A DNA stretch of 18,445 nt, taken from Lachnospiraceae bacterium UBA6452. Lineage in GTDB: Bacteria; Bacillota; Clostridia; Lachnospirales; Lachnospiraceae. Positions 1 through 6,959 of this stretch are shown one piece after another (the stretch's first letter is position 1; every line of letters starts with the position of its first letter). The notes beneath the pieces were generated by a model that was not told the DNA's origin, did not search any database, and saw nothing but the letters and a program-made list of their open reading frames with translations. The stretch lies in NCBI GenBank assembly GCA_002441865.1, contig DJNY01000092.1, positions 13,313 to 31,757 on the forward strand. The letters are read 5' to 3'. Position numbers and translations under genes: made by a program.

Positions 1-483
1 CACGGTTATCTGGCAGGAGAGGTCAAGATCTGTCCGCACTGCGGCAAACCGACCGAGGTTTACAGCCGTATTACAGGCTACTACAGACCGGTACAGAACT
101 GGAATGACGGTAAGTTACAGGAATATGCAAACAGAACCGAGTACAGACTGGACAAATCCGTATTAAAGAGACCGGTTTCGAGTGTGGTAACCTTATCCGG
201 TTATGATCAGGATGTCAAGGTTTCCGTCGGAACACCGGAAAACGTAAAATATCTGTTTACAACAAAGACCTGCCCGAACTGTAAGCTGGCAAAAGAATAT
301 CTGCAGGGTGTAGCTTATGTACCGATCGATGCAGAGGAGAATATGGAGCTTGCAGTCCGCTATGGTGTCATGCAGGCACCGACACTTGTTGTGGTGAGCG
401 GGGATTCCCACAAGAAGTATGTCAATGCATCCAATATCAAGAAGTATGCAGACAGTCTGGCAGCAGAGGCAGCAAATGTATAA
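1..483 (+). CDS. nrdD: anaerobic (class III) ribonucleoside-triphosphate reductase, C-terminal end with fused thioredoxin-like domain (partial)
   Basis: The reading frame is open from base 1 and ends at TAA 481-483, so only the last 160 residues are present. They begin with a CPHCG half of the zinc site (window residues 11-15), followed by SRITGYYRP, the glycyl-radical loop, with the radical glycine at window residue 26. In this family NrdD reduces NTPs to dNTPs under anaerobic conditions after NrdG installs the radical. After the usual end of NrdD the chain continues about 100 residues into a small thioredoxin/glutaredoxin-like fold with a CPNC redox pair (window residues 91-94), DAEEN and a cis-Pro-like APTLVV motif. 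This tail probably supplies electrons to the active-site disulfide, which is an inference. A GTG at 184 would start only the tail, but the upstream frame is clearly coding, so it is not the start. pyrF follows 47 bp later. Confidence 0.9.
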   Translation, partial: HGYLAGEVKICPHCGKPTEVYSRITGYYRPVQNWNDGKLQEYANRTEYRLDKSVLKRPVSSVVTLSGYDQDVKVSVGTPENVKYLFTTKTCPNCKLAKEYLQGVAYVPIDAEENMELAVRYGVMQAPTLVVVSGDSHKKYVNASNIKKYADSLAAEAANV

Positions 484-530
484 GCAGCATAAATTCATCC
501 ATGGATGAAATCAGCATAAGGAGAAACAGC

Positions 531-1454
531 ATGATCAACAAATTAGTCGAAAATATCAAAAAGACGGGAGCTCCGATCGTAGTCGGACTGGATCCGATGA
601 TGAAGTTTATCCCGGAATTTATTACAAAAAAGGCTTTTGCAGAATATGGAGAGACACTCGAAGGTGCTGCGGAAGCAATCTGGCAGTATAATAAGGGAAT
701 CGTGGATGCGATCTATGATCTGGTTCCGGCAGTAAAGCCACAGATCGCCATGTATGAGCAGTTTGGCATTCCGGGGCTTGTTGCTTTTGATAAAACTGTC
801 AAATACTGCAAGGAAAAAGGTCTGATCGTGATCGGTGATATCAAGCGTGGTGATATCGGTTCCACTTCAGCCGCTTATGCGACCGGACATCTTGGCAAGG
901 TACAGGTAGGAAGTAAATTCTATTATGGATTTAATGAGGATTTTGCAACAGTCAATCCTTATCTCGGAAGTGATGGGGTAAAGCCGTTTATTGATGTATG
1001 TAAGGAAGAGAAAAAAGGTATTTTTGTCCTGGTAAAGACATCAAATCCGAGCAGCGGGGAATTTCAGGATCGGATTATCGACGGTGCACCGTTATATGAG
1101 TGGGTCGGACATCAGGTTGACGAATGGGGCAAGGAACTGATGGGTGATACTTACAGTTATGTAGGTGCTGTTGTCGGTGCAACCTATCCGGAAATGGGAC
1201 GCATTCTGCGGGATATTATGCCAAAGGCTTATATTCTGGTACCGGGCTATGGTGCACAGGGCGGTAAAGGCAGGGATCTTGTTAATTTCTTTAATAAAGA
1301 CGGTCTCGGTGCGATCGTGAACAGCTCACGTGGTATCATTGCGGCTTACCAGAATGATCTGTATAAAGACCGGTTTGCACCGGAAAATTATGCAGATGCA
1401 TCCAGAGCGGCGGTACTGGACATGAAGGCGGATATTGCCTCTGCACTGGCTTAA
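531..1454 (+). CDS. pyrF: orotidine 5'-phosphate decarboxylase, type 2
   Basis: This protein of 307 residues decarboxylates OMP to UMP, the last step of de novo pyrimidine synthesis, in the cytoplasm. The type 2 (longer) PyrF family is recognised by VVGLDPMMKFIP near the N-terminus, the catalytic DIKRGDIGSTS segment (Lys and two Asp), NPYLGSDGVKPF, VLVKTSNPSS, GAVVGATYP and the phosphate-binding VPGYGAQGG near the C-terminus. The ATG at 531 is chosen because AAGGAG (518-523) lies 7 bp before it; an in-frame ATG at 501 would add ten residues without a good ribosome site. The gene lies 47 bp after nrdD in the same direction with no terminator seen between them, so co-transcription is possible. 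Other pyr genes are absent from the window. Confidence 0.95.
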   Translation: MINKLVENIKKTGAPIVVGLDPMMKFIPEFITKKAFAEYGETLEGAAEAIWQYNKGIVDAIYDLVPAVKPQIAMYEQFGIPGLVAFDKTVKYCKEKGLIVIGDIKRGDIGSTSAAYATGHLGKVQVGSKFYYGFNEDFATVNPYLGSDGVKPFIDVCKEEKKGIFVLVKTSNPSSGEFQDRIIDGAPLYEWVGHQVDEWGKELMGDTYSYVGAVVGATYPEMGRILRDIMPKAYILVPGYGAQGGKGRDLVNFFNKDGLGAIVNSSRGIIAAYQNDLYKDRFAPENYADASRAAVLDMKADIASALA

Positions 1455-1518
1455 ATATTGTAATGGAAGACATGTTTCTTTATTGAGAAAAGTTATCGAT
1501 TATATGCGCGGGTTAGAG

Positions 1519-1554
1519 TTGGCTATCCGCCCGGGCCGGTGCTATAATAGCACC
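1519..1554 (+). promoter_or_regulatory. promoter with palindromic candidate operator
   Basis: TTGGCT (1519-1524), an 18-bp spacer and a perfect TATAAT (1543-1548) precede the small gene at 1591. A perfect inverted repeat with 8-bp arms, GGTGCTAT-A-ATAGCACC (1538-1554), is centred on the -10 box. A regulator bound there would block RNA polymerase, so this is a candidate repressor operator for the metal-transport locus. It has no T-tract and is unlikely to be a pyrF terminator. Confidence 0.7.
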
Positions 1555-1590
1555 CATAATAAGATACAGATAGAGAAAGGTGTGGATATT

Positions 1591-1887
1591 ATGAGTAACA
1601 TTTTCAAAGAAATCAACTGGAAAAAAACAGGTATCTTTGCGGCAGGAGTAGCATTTGGTACAGCCGGCATCAAGATCTTATCAAGTAAGGATGCAAAGAA
1701 AGTATATACAAACTGTACTGCGGCAGTGCTCAGAGCAAAGGACTGTGTGATGAAAACAGTTTCTACTGTACAGGAGAATGCAGAAGATATTTATGCAGAT
1801 GCTAAGAGCATAAATGAAGAAAGAGCCCTGCAGCAGGAACAGGAATTCGCGGCAGATGCACAGGAAGCATCTGAAGACGCAGAATAA
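1591..1887 (+). CDS. small membrane-anchored protein, DUF6110-like
   Basis: A 98-residue protein. Residues about 10-30 (WKKTGIFAAGVAFGTAGIKIL) form a glycine/alanine-rich hydrophobic segment, followed by SSKDAKKVYTNCTAAVLRAKDC and an acidic, probably helical or coiled-coil tail ending EASEDAE. It resembles the DUF6110 family of Firmicutes, which I recall sitting beside heavy-metal P-type ATPases as here; this name is from memory and unverified. The ATG at 1591 has a GAAAGG ribosome site; the longer open frame upstream lacks one and crosses the promoter. Two cysteines (TNC and KDC) could touch metal, but nothing shows it. Its own promoter (1519-1548) and terminator (1902-1930) bracket it, so it may be transcribed alone or read through into the ATPase. 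Confidence 0.75.
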   Translation: MSNIFKEINWKKTGIFAAGVAFGTAGIKILSSKDAKKVYTNCTAAVLRAKDCVMKTVSTVQENAEDIYADAKSINEERALQQEQEFAADAQEASEDAE

Positions 1888-1901
1888 ACAGAAAAAAGAG
1901 G

Positions 1902-1930
1902 GAGCACCTGCTAAAGCGGGTGCTCTTTTG
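1902..1930 (+). terminator. rho-independent terminator after the DUF6110-like gene
   Basis: GAGCACC(T)GC, loop TAAA, GC(G)GGTGCTC is followed by TTTTGT, giving a stem of about 10 bp with one G-T pair. It lies 14 bp after the stop codon. It separates the small gene from the ATPase, so the ATPase needs read-through or its own promoter. Confidence 0.85.
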
Positions 1931-1941
1931 TAGTGAGGAAA

Positions 1942-1978
1942 CGAAATCAAGCGCCAGCTATGCTGGCATTTGATTTCG
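1942..1978. repeat. long near-perfect inverted repeat (hairpin) upstream of the P-type ATPase
   Basis: CGAAATCAA (1942-1950) pairs with TTGATTTCG (1970-1978), and GCCAGC (1953-1958) pairs with GCTGGC (1962-1967) around a TAT loop, with a two-base internal mismatch. There is no T-tract, so it is not a typical terminator. It could be a palindromic extragenic repeat or part of the ATPase leader RNA. Confidence 0.7.
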
Positions 1979-1994
1979 ACCGAACGTACAACGA

Positions 1995-2043
1995 GAAAAA
2001 CAGAAGCAGCAGTGCTGCGACGCTACGAAGTAGCGGGTTTTTC
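1995..2043. repeat. Y-shaped double hairpin closed by an outer stem, ATPase leader
   Basis: GAAAAAC (1995-2001) can pair with GTTTTTC (2037-2043). Inside are two side hairpins: GCAGC-AGT-GCTGC (2006-2018) and CGCTAC-GAA-GTAGCG (2021-2035). Together they form a three-way junction ending about 9 bp before the AAGGAGG ribosome site of the ATPase. This is either a mobile palindromic element or a cis-acting leader structure. It matches no riboswitch class I know. Confidence 0.65.
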
Positions 2044-2069
2044 GAGTCTGAAGGAGGTAAGGATAGCTT

Positions 2070-4142
2070 ATGAAATTTACAATCAGACATGAAGCAAGGG
2101 GAAGAATGCGTATCCATCTTGTGCAGTATCGCATGAGCTATGCGCAGGCGGATCTGCTTCTTTATTATTTACATACACAGCCGCAGGTAAAAGAAGCAAA
2201 AGTGTATGAGCGGACAGGGGATGCGGTGATCGTTTATACGGGGGACAGACAACAGATCATAGATCTGCTTCTGGCATTTGCATATGAGTCAGTAAAAGCA
2301 CCTGCAGGGCTGATCGAAAATTCGGGAAGGGCATTAAACGCTGACTATCAGGAAAAGCTGGTCGGACATGTAGTAAAGCATTATGCGATCAAATGGCTGC
2401 TTCCGTTGCCGGTTCGTTCCTGTTATGTCATATGGCAGTCCCTGAAGTATATCAAAGAGGGCATTAAGACACTGTTGAAGGGTAAGATTGAAGTACCGGT
2501 GCTGGATGCGACAGCGATCACGGTATCTATATTAAGAAATGATACAGATACAGCGGGCTCGATCATGTTTCTTCTCGGTTTTGGTGAACTGCTGGAAGAA
2601 TGGACACATAAGAAATCAATCGATAATCTGGCAAGGAGCCTGTCACTGCATGTGACAAAAGCCTGGAAAAAGGTAGACGGGACAGAGGTTCTGGTATCCG
2701 TCGATGAGATTGAAACAGGTGATCAGGTTGTTGTACATATGGGTAATGTCATTCCGTTTGACGGTGTGGTAGCAGAAGGGGAAGCACTGGTCAATCAGGC
2801 ATCCCTGACGGGTGAAGCGACAGCAGTCAGAAAGGCGGAGGGTGCATCCGTATATGCAGGCACTGTGATGGAAGAGGGCACATTGACGATCACGGTCAGC
2901 AAGATCGGAAGTGACAGTAAATTTGAAAAGATCGTGAAGATGATCGAAGAGTCTGAAAAGATGAAATCCAATGTAGAAGGCAAAGCAGCCCATCTGGCAG
3001 ACAAGCTTGTGCCATACAGCCTTGGCGGAACGGTACTGACTTATCTTTTGACAAGAAATGCCACAAAGGCACTTTCCATTCTGATGGTGGATTTCTCCTG
3101 TGCACTCAAGCTGGCAATGCCGATTTCCGTACTTTCTGCGATCCGTGAGGCAGGCAGCCATCACATTACCGTAAAGGGCGGCAAGTTCTTAGAGGCAATG
3201 GCAGAAGCCGATACGATCGTATTCGATAAGACGGGAACACTGACAAAAGCATGTCCGACTGTGGCATCCGTTGTGTCTTTCTGTGAAAAGACACCCGATG
3301 AACTTTTGCGGATCGCAGCCTGCCTGGAAGAACATTTTCCACATTCCATGGCAAAAGCGGTAGTCGATGCGGCAACAAAGAAAAATCTGCTGCATGAGGA
3401 AATGCATTCCAAACCGGAGTATGTGGTAGCACACGGTATTGCAAGTATGATCGGGGAAAAACGTGTTGTGATCGGCAGTTATCACTTTGTATTTGAAGAT
3501 GAGAAATGCACGATCCCGGAAGATAAGAAAGAATTATTTGAGAATCTGCCGCTGCAGTATTCCCATTTATATCTGGCGATCGACGGTGAGCTGGCGGCAA
3601 CGATCTGCATCGAAGACCCGCTGCGCGCAGAAGCGAAATCTGTGATCAGAAAGCTGCATAAAGAAGGGTTTACCAATATTGTCATGATGACCGGTGACAG
3701 CTACCGGACAGCAGAAGCAATCGCAAAGAGTGTTGGTGTGGATCATTTCTATGCAGAAGTTCTGCCGGAAGACAAGGCTGACTTTGTACAGCAGGAGAAA
3801 GCAAAAGGACATAAAGTTGTGATGATCGGTGACGGCATCAATGATTCACCGGCGCTTTCCGCAGCTGATGTCGGGATCGCCATTAGTGACGGAGCAGAGA
3901 TCGCAAGAGAGATTGCAGACATCACGGTCAGTGCGGATGATCTGAATGAGATCGTTGTGCTGAAACAGCTGAGTGAGGCACTTATGAAACGGATCCATAA
4001 AAATTACAGACAGATCGTGACATTTAATGCCGGACTGATCGCGCTTGGTGTGGCAGGCGTGATCCCGCCTACGACATCAGCTCTTCTGCATAATACTTCA
4101 ACACTTCTGATCGGTATGGACAGTATGAAGAACCTGCTGTAA
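2070..4142 (+). CDS. heavy-metal (P1B-type) P-type ATPase with SCA membrane motif
   Basis: A 690-residue membrane pump that should couple ATP hydrolysis to metal-ion export. In order: an N-terminal HMA-like fold (residues 1 to about 80) with no CxxC metal site; membrane segments; the actuator TGEA (247-250); a membrane segment carrying DFSCALKLAMP (341-351), where CPx would normally be; the phosphorylation motif DKTGTLT with Asp386; an HFPHSMAKA segment in place of the usual HP locus; TGD; the hinge GDGIND (587-592); and two last membrane segments with HNTST. Ser343-Cys344 rather than Cys-Pro-Cys implies a metal other than canonical Cu/Zn/Cd, but the substrate cannot be read from sequence. 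The start has AAGGAGG. The DUF6110-like gene upstream is the likely partner. Confidence 0.9.
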   Translation: MKFTIRHEARGRMRIHLVQYRMSYAQADLLLYYLHTQPQVKEAKVYERTGDAVIVYTGDRQQIIDLLLAFAYESVKAPAGLIENSGRALNADYQEKLVGHVVKHYAIKWLLPLPVRSCYVIWQSLKYIKEGIKTLLKGKIEVPVLDATAITVSILRNDTDTAGSIMFLLGFGELLEEWTHKKSIDNLARSLSLHVTKAWKKVDGTEVLVSVDEIETGDQVVVHMGNVIPFDGVVAEGEALVNQASLTGEATAVRKAEGASVYAGTVMEEGTLTITVSKIGSDSKFEKIVKMIEESEKMKSNVEGKAAHLADKLVPYSLGGTVLTYLLTRNATKALSILMVDFSCALKLAMPISVLSAIREAGSHHITVKGGKFLEAMAEADTIVFDKTGTLTKACPTVASVVSFCEKTPDELLRIAACLEEHFPHSMAKAVVDAATKKNLLHEEMHSKPEYVVAHGIASMIGEKRVVIGSYHFVFEDEKCTIPEDKKELFENLPLQYSHLYLAIDGELAATICIEDPLRAEAKSVIRKLHKEGFTNIVMMTGDSYRTAEAIAKSVGVDHFYAEVLPEDKADFVQQEKAKGHKVVMIGDGINDSPALSAADVGIAISDGAEIAREIADITVSADDLNEIVVLKQLSEALMKRIHKNYRQIVTFNAGLIALGVAGVIPPTTSALLHNTSTLLIGMDSMKNLL

Positions 4143-4180
4143 GTTTATACACGATAGTGGAATAAGATGATACGGAAACT

Positions 4181-4217
4181 GCCGGAAGCAGGATAAAACC
4201 TGTTTTCCGGCTTTTTT
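4181..4217 (+). terminator. rho-independent terminator of the ATPase
   Basis: GCCGGAAGCAGG (4181-4192) pairs with CCTGTTTTCCGGC (4199-4211) with one bulge, and is followed directly by TTTTTT. It begins 39 bp after the stop codon. Confidence 0.9.
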
Positions 4218-4220
4218 CAT

Positions 4221-4246
4221 GTAATAGGAAACTTCGTTCCTGTTAC
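4221..4246. repeat. short palindromic element with TTC loop
   Basis: GTAATAGGAAAC (4221-4232), loop TTC, GTTCCTGTTAC (4236-4246). The stem has about 11 pairs with a G-T pair and a one-base bulge. It lies just past the ATPase terminator and has no T-tract. It may be an extragenic palindromic repeat similar in style to those at 1942-2043. Confidence 0.55.
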
Positions 4247-4276
4247 ACAAAAATGCGTACATAATATAAAATTTTA

Positions 4277-4306
4277 CTGGCATATAGAGTGGTTACAGGG
4301 TATACT
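4277..4306 (+). promoter_or_regulatory. possible promoter of the lipoprotein gene
   Basis: CTGGCA (4277-4282), an 18-bp spacer and TATACT (4301-4306) lie upstream of the lipoprotein start. The -10 is good and the -35 is only a partial match. Confidence 0.45.
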
Positions 4307-4372
4307 GAAAACAACTATTATAGGAGAGATAATAGTGGTATCTTATGACAGGCAGGTAAAAAGGGGGAAAAC

Positions 4373-5374
4373 ATGAAGAAAAGAATTTTGGTCGCACTGA
4401 CAACACTTTGTATCACACTTCTGACAGGATGCGGTATGAGCGCAAAGATGGAGATCAATCCTGATCTTTCGGGCACTGTTTCGATGGAGGTAGATACAAC
4501 AGGGGAAGAAGAAAAACAGATCGAGCAATATATGAACAGCCAGCCGGGCAGTACATCGACAACCTATGCCGATATGATGAATGAAATGGAATTTACGGCA
4601 AACGGTACGAAAGTATTGAACGGAAAAGAACACAATTCCTACGTCCTGAGCCAGAAAGTAACTGCGAAGGAGATGAAATCTTCTTTCCTGGAACTGACAG
4701 GTGACAAAGCCGTAATGAATATTGCACAGGACAGCCAGACAAGCACGAGTCAGATAGATGCCAATATGGCGGGTGATCCGGACGGACTGGATGGATATGA
4801 TATTGTGATCAGTTTTCCGTTCCAGGTAGCAAAGACAAACGGCGAACTGCAGCCGGACGGCAAAACGGTCAGGTTTGATGCAGTGAAACTCGTAAAAGAA
4901 AAGACAGACCGTATCTATGCCATGAGTGCACAGGCAGTGGCACAGGCCGGTAAGATCAAGGTCAGCGGGGTCAAAAATAAAGGGGCATATAAGAAACCTG
5001 TGACTATGAAGGTTTCTTCGCCGGGCGTTATCACGCAGCTTCGTATAAATGGCAGGGCACAGTCGGGCAATGAATTTACGGTAAGGAAAGACGGTGCTTA
5101 TAAAGCTGAAATTGAAACGGCAGCAGGTACAAAGCAGACTGTCCTTTTCTGCGTTGACCGTAAGAAACCGACAACCAATGTGAAAAACAATAAGGTTTAC
5201 AAAAAGAACCTGAAGATCATATTCCGGGATAAGCTTTCCGGTGTGAAGAGTGCCACATTGAACGGCAAAAAGATCAAAAGCGGTAAGACCGTGAAAAAGA
5301 ACGGTACTTATACACTGAAGATCAAAGACAAAGCAGGTAATGTAACAAAAGTAAAATTTAAAATACAGAAATAA
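4373..5374 (+). CDS. predicted lipoprotein with LppM-like N-domain and Ig-like C-terminus
   Basis: A 333-residue protein with a lipoprotein signal peptide: MKKR, a hydrophobic stretch and the lipobox LTGC, with lipidation expected at Cys20. The mature N-terminal half begins MSAKMEINPDLSGTVSMEVD, typical of the LppM/DUF3153-like bacterial lipoproteins, and contains an acidic Ser/Thr-rich stretch. The C-terminal part (about 190-333) is very Lys-rich and made of beta-type segments ending TYTLKIKDKAGNVTKVKFKI, like Ig-like surface modules. It should sit on the outer face of the membrane; its role is unknown. GGGGGA precedes the ATG. The glutamine-amidotransferase-like gene starts 10 bp downstream, so the two are probably one transcript. 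Confidence 0.8.
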   Translation: MKKRILVALTTLCITLLTGCGMSAKMEINPDLSGTVSMEVDTTGEEEKQIEQYMNSQPGSTSTTYADMMNEMEFTANGTKVLNGKEHNSYVLSQKVTAKEMKSSFLELTGDKAVMNIAQDSQTSTSQIDANMAGDPDGLDGYDIVISFPFQVAKTNGELQPDGKTVRFDAVKLVKEKTDRIYAMSAQAVAQAGKIKVSGVKNKGAYKKPVTMKVSSPGVITQLRINGRAQSGNEFTVRKDGAYKAEIETAAGTKQTVLFCVDRKKPTTNVKNNKVYKKNLKIIFRDKLSGVKSATLNGKKIKSGKTVKKNGTYTLKIKDKAGNVTKVKFKIQK

Positions 5375-5384
5375 GGTGTGTCAC

Positions 5385-6101
5385 ATGAGATGGGGAGAAA
5401 GAAAGCCACTGATCGGTTTGATGCCGCTCGTGGACGAAGAAAGAGAGAGTTATTGGATGCTGCCCGGTTATATGAAGGGCATTGAGCAGGCGGGGGCTAT
5501 TCCGCTGATGCTTCCGCTGACAGAGGATGCACATATCATCCGTCAGCTGGTGGAGCAGTTGGATGGTTTCCTGTTTACGGGCGGGCATGATGTATCTCCG
5601 CATCTGTATCAGCAGGAGCGTAAAAAAGAGTGTGGAAAGAGCTGTGATATGCGTGATGCGATGGAGATCGCACTTTACCGCCGGGCGTATGAGCAGGATA
5701 AATCCGTTCTGGGAATCTGCCGGGGAATCCAGATCATCAATGTTGCAATGGGAGGTTCCCTGTATCAGGATCTGGAAACAGAATATCATACACAGACGGA
5801 GCACCATCAGTCACCACCATATGAAAAACCGGTACATACCGTAACACTGGTGGCAGACAGTCCGCTCCACAGGCTCCTGAAAAAAGACCAGCTGGCTGTC
5901 AACAGCTACCATCATCAGGCAATACACAGGCTGGCAGAAGGGCTGTCCCCGATGGCTGTTTCAGAGGATGGACTGACAGAGGCTGTTTATGTACCGGAAA
6001 AAACATTTATCTGGGCATTTCAATGGCATCCGGAGTTCTCTTATCAGGTCAATGAAGACAGCAAAGCGATTTTCAAAGCATTTGTAGAAAGTTGTCTGTA
6101 G
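5385..6101 (+). CDS. class-I glutamine-amidotransferase-like hydrolase, peptidase C26 / gamma-glutamyl-GABA hydrolase family
   Basis: A 238-residue cytoplasmic enzyme of the PuuD-type peptidase C26 family, which cleaves gamma-glutamyl bonds. Visible marks are PLIGLMPLVDEE and YMKGIEQAGAIPLMLP at the N-terminus, the GLFTGG-like loop LFTGGHDVSP, the nucleophile elbow GICRGIQ with Cys112, and the catalytic pair in WHPE with His215 and Glu217. The length fits the family (about 240-255). The ATG at 5385 has AAGGTG 6 bp upstream; a GTG at 5376 overlaps that site and is less likely. No polyamine genes are nearby, so the actual gamma-glutamyl substrate is open. Confidence 0.85.
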   Translation: MRWGERKPLIGLMPLVDEERESYWMLPGYMKGIEQAGAIPLMLPLTEDAHIIRQLVEQLDGFLFTGGHDVSPHLYQQERKKECGKSCDMRDAMEIALYRRAYEQDKSVLGICRGIQIINVAMGGSLYQDLETEYHTQTEHHQSPPYEKPVHTVTLVADSPLHRLLKKDQLAVNSYHHQAIHRLAEGLSPMAVSEDGLTEAVYVPEKTFIWAFQWHPEFSYQVNEDSKAIFKAFVESCL

Positions 6102-6104
6102 AAA

Positions 6105-6164
6105 TTGCAAATCCGGCAGATTGGTGGTAAAATCGGTTAGAAACACCTAACCTGCACCGGCAGG
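6105..6164 (+). promoter_or_regulatory. promoter and hairpin-rich leader
   Basis: TTGCAA (6105-6110), a 17-bp spacer and TAAAAT (6128-6133) lie just after the upstream stop. Two alternative small hairpins follow: GGTTAG/CTAACC (6135-6152) and CCTGC/GCAGG (6151-6164). They share two bases, so they exclude each other at the base. No T-tract follows. Confidence 0.6.
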
Positions 6165-6200
6165 AAATAAAAAAATGAAAATGATAACAGGAGGCACACA

Positions 6201-6491
6201 ATGGGAGTAAATTCAATTGATGCAGAAGATGATCAGTTTGCATATCGTTATGATACACAGCTTCTGATCGACAGAAGAGATGAGGATCTGGATGAGGATG
6301 CGATCGCAGACTACATCACAGAGCATTTTGAAGGCAACAGCCTGATCGCAGCGGGAGATGAAGATCTGATCAAGATCCATTTCCATACAAATGAGCCATG
6401 GAAGATCTTAGAGTACTGCAACACACTCGGTGAGATCTATGATATTGTTGTAGAGGACATGATCAGACAGGCAAACGGAATGCAGGGCTGA
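6201..6491 (+). CDS. stand-alone DAK/FakA(YloV)-like domain protein
   Basis: A 96-residue acidic protein with a strong AGGAGG site. The segment GNSLIAAGDEDLIKIHFHTN, followed by PWKILEYCNTLGEIYDIVVEDM, resembles the region of FakA/YloV (fatty-acid kinase, DAK-related) that reads GDSLVVV..DEDLIKVHVHT..P...LEY. The N-terminal DhaL ATP-binding domain is completely absent and the gene has its own promoter and ribosome site, so this is a short family of its own rather than a broken kinase. Function unknown. The next gene follows after 15 bp and is probably co-transcribed. Confidence 0.65.
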   Translation: MGVNSIDAEDDQFAYRYDTQLLIDRRDEDLDEDAIADYITEHFEGNSLIAAGDEDLIKIHFHTNEPWKILEYCNTLGEIYDIVVEDMIRQANGMQG

Positions 6492-6506
6492 CGGAGAGGA
6501 AAGAAA

Positions 6507-6959
6507 ATGGAAGCGGATAAGACTGCGTATGATGAAATCTATCTGGAAGATGTCATAGATCTTCATACCTTATTATTTATCAAACTGACGGAGATCACGG
6601 AATACGACCTGTGTTCCATGATAGATGTGTATATGCAGCATTCGGAAATCAGAAGAAAGATGGATGTTGGCAACTGGAGTGCACTGAATAAAGGATATAA
6701 GCAGTTGAAGAACAGTATCGATTTTTCACTGTGTGCGCCACGAAAAGAAGCTACAGAATGTGATCGTATTTTGCTGAACTGGATTGCACAGATATATGTC
6801 CGGCTGCAGTGGAAATATTGTATTTCATCCGCAGAAATAAGCAGGGCAATTCCATCTGCCCTGCTTATGAGATTATATGAGCCGCTGAGTGAAGTTTCTT
6901 ATAACAATGCCTGTGAGAAATTGTACCGGAAATATCTATCTGGCGCGCAGCTTCTTTAA
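6507..6959 (+). CDS. uncharacterised protein
   Basis: A 150-residue protein, mostly helical in appearance, with no signal peptide or membrane segment. Notable stretches are EDVIDLHTLLFIKLTEITEYDL, NWSALNKGYKQLKNSIDFSLC and NWIAQIYVRLQWKY. I do not recognise a named family, although it reads as a well-formed soluble protein. GGAGAGG precedes the ATG and the gene is 15 bp after the DAK-like gene. Its last 24 bp overlap the end of the convergent gene on the other strand, and a 12-bp perfect inverted repeat (6837-6868) lies within its 3' third. Confidence 0.7.
   Translation: MEADKTAYDEIYLEDVIDLHTLLFIKLTEITEYDLCSMIDVYMQHSEIRRKMDVGNWSALNKGYKQLKNSIDFSLCAPRKEATECDRILLNWIAQIYVRLQWKYCISSAEISRAIPSALLMRLYEPLSEVSYNNACEKLYRKYLSGAQLL
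6837..6868 (-). terminator. hairpin inside a coding region, candidate terminator of the convergent gene
   Basis: ATAAGCAGGGCA (6837-6848) and TGCCCTGCTTAT (6857-6868) form a perfect 12-bp stem with an 8-base loop. Read leftward, it lies 68 bp past the stop codon at 6936 and is followed by TTCT, a weak T-run. It is inside the coding region of the rightward unknown gene. Confidence 0.55.

Noticed and set aside
184..483. Separate thioredoxin-like gene starting at GTG 184
   Set aside because: The same frame is open and clearly coding from base 1 with the NrdD glycyl-radical loop, so this is a fused domain.
6135..6164. Terminator of the C26 hydrolase gene
   Set aside because: The stems are short and followed by A-rich, not T-rich, sequence; a promoter lies just before them.
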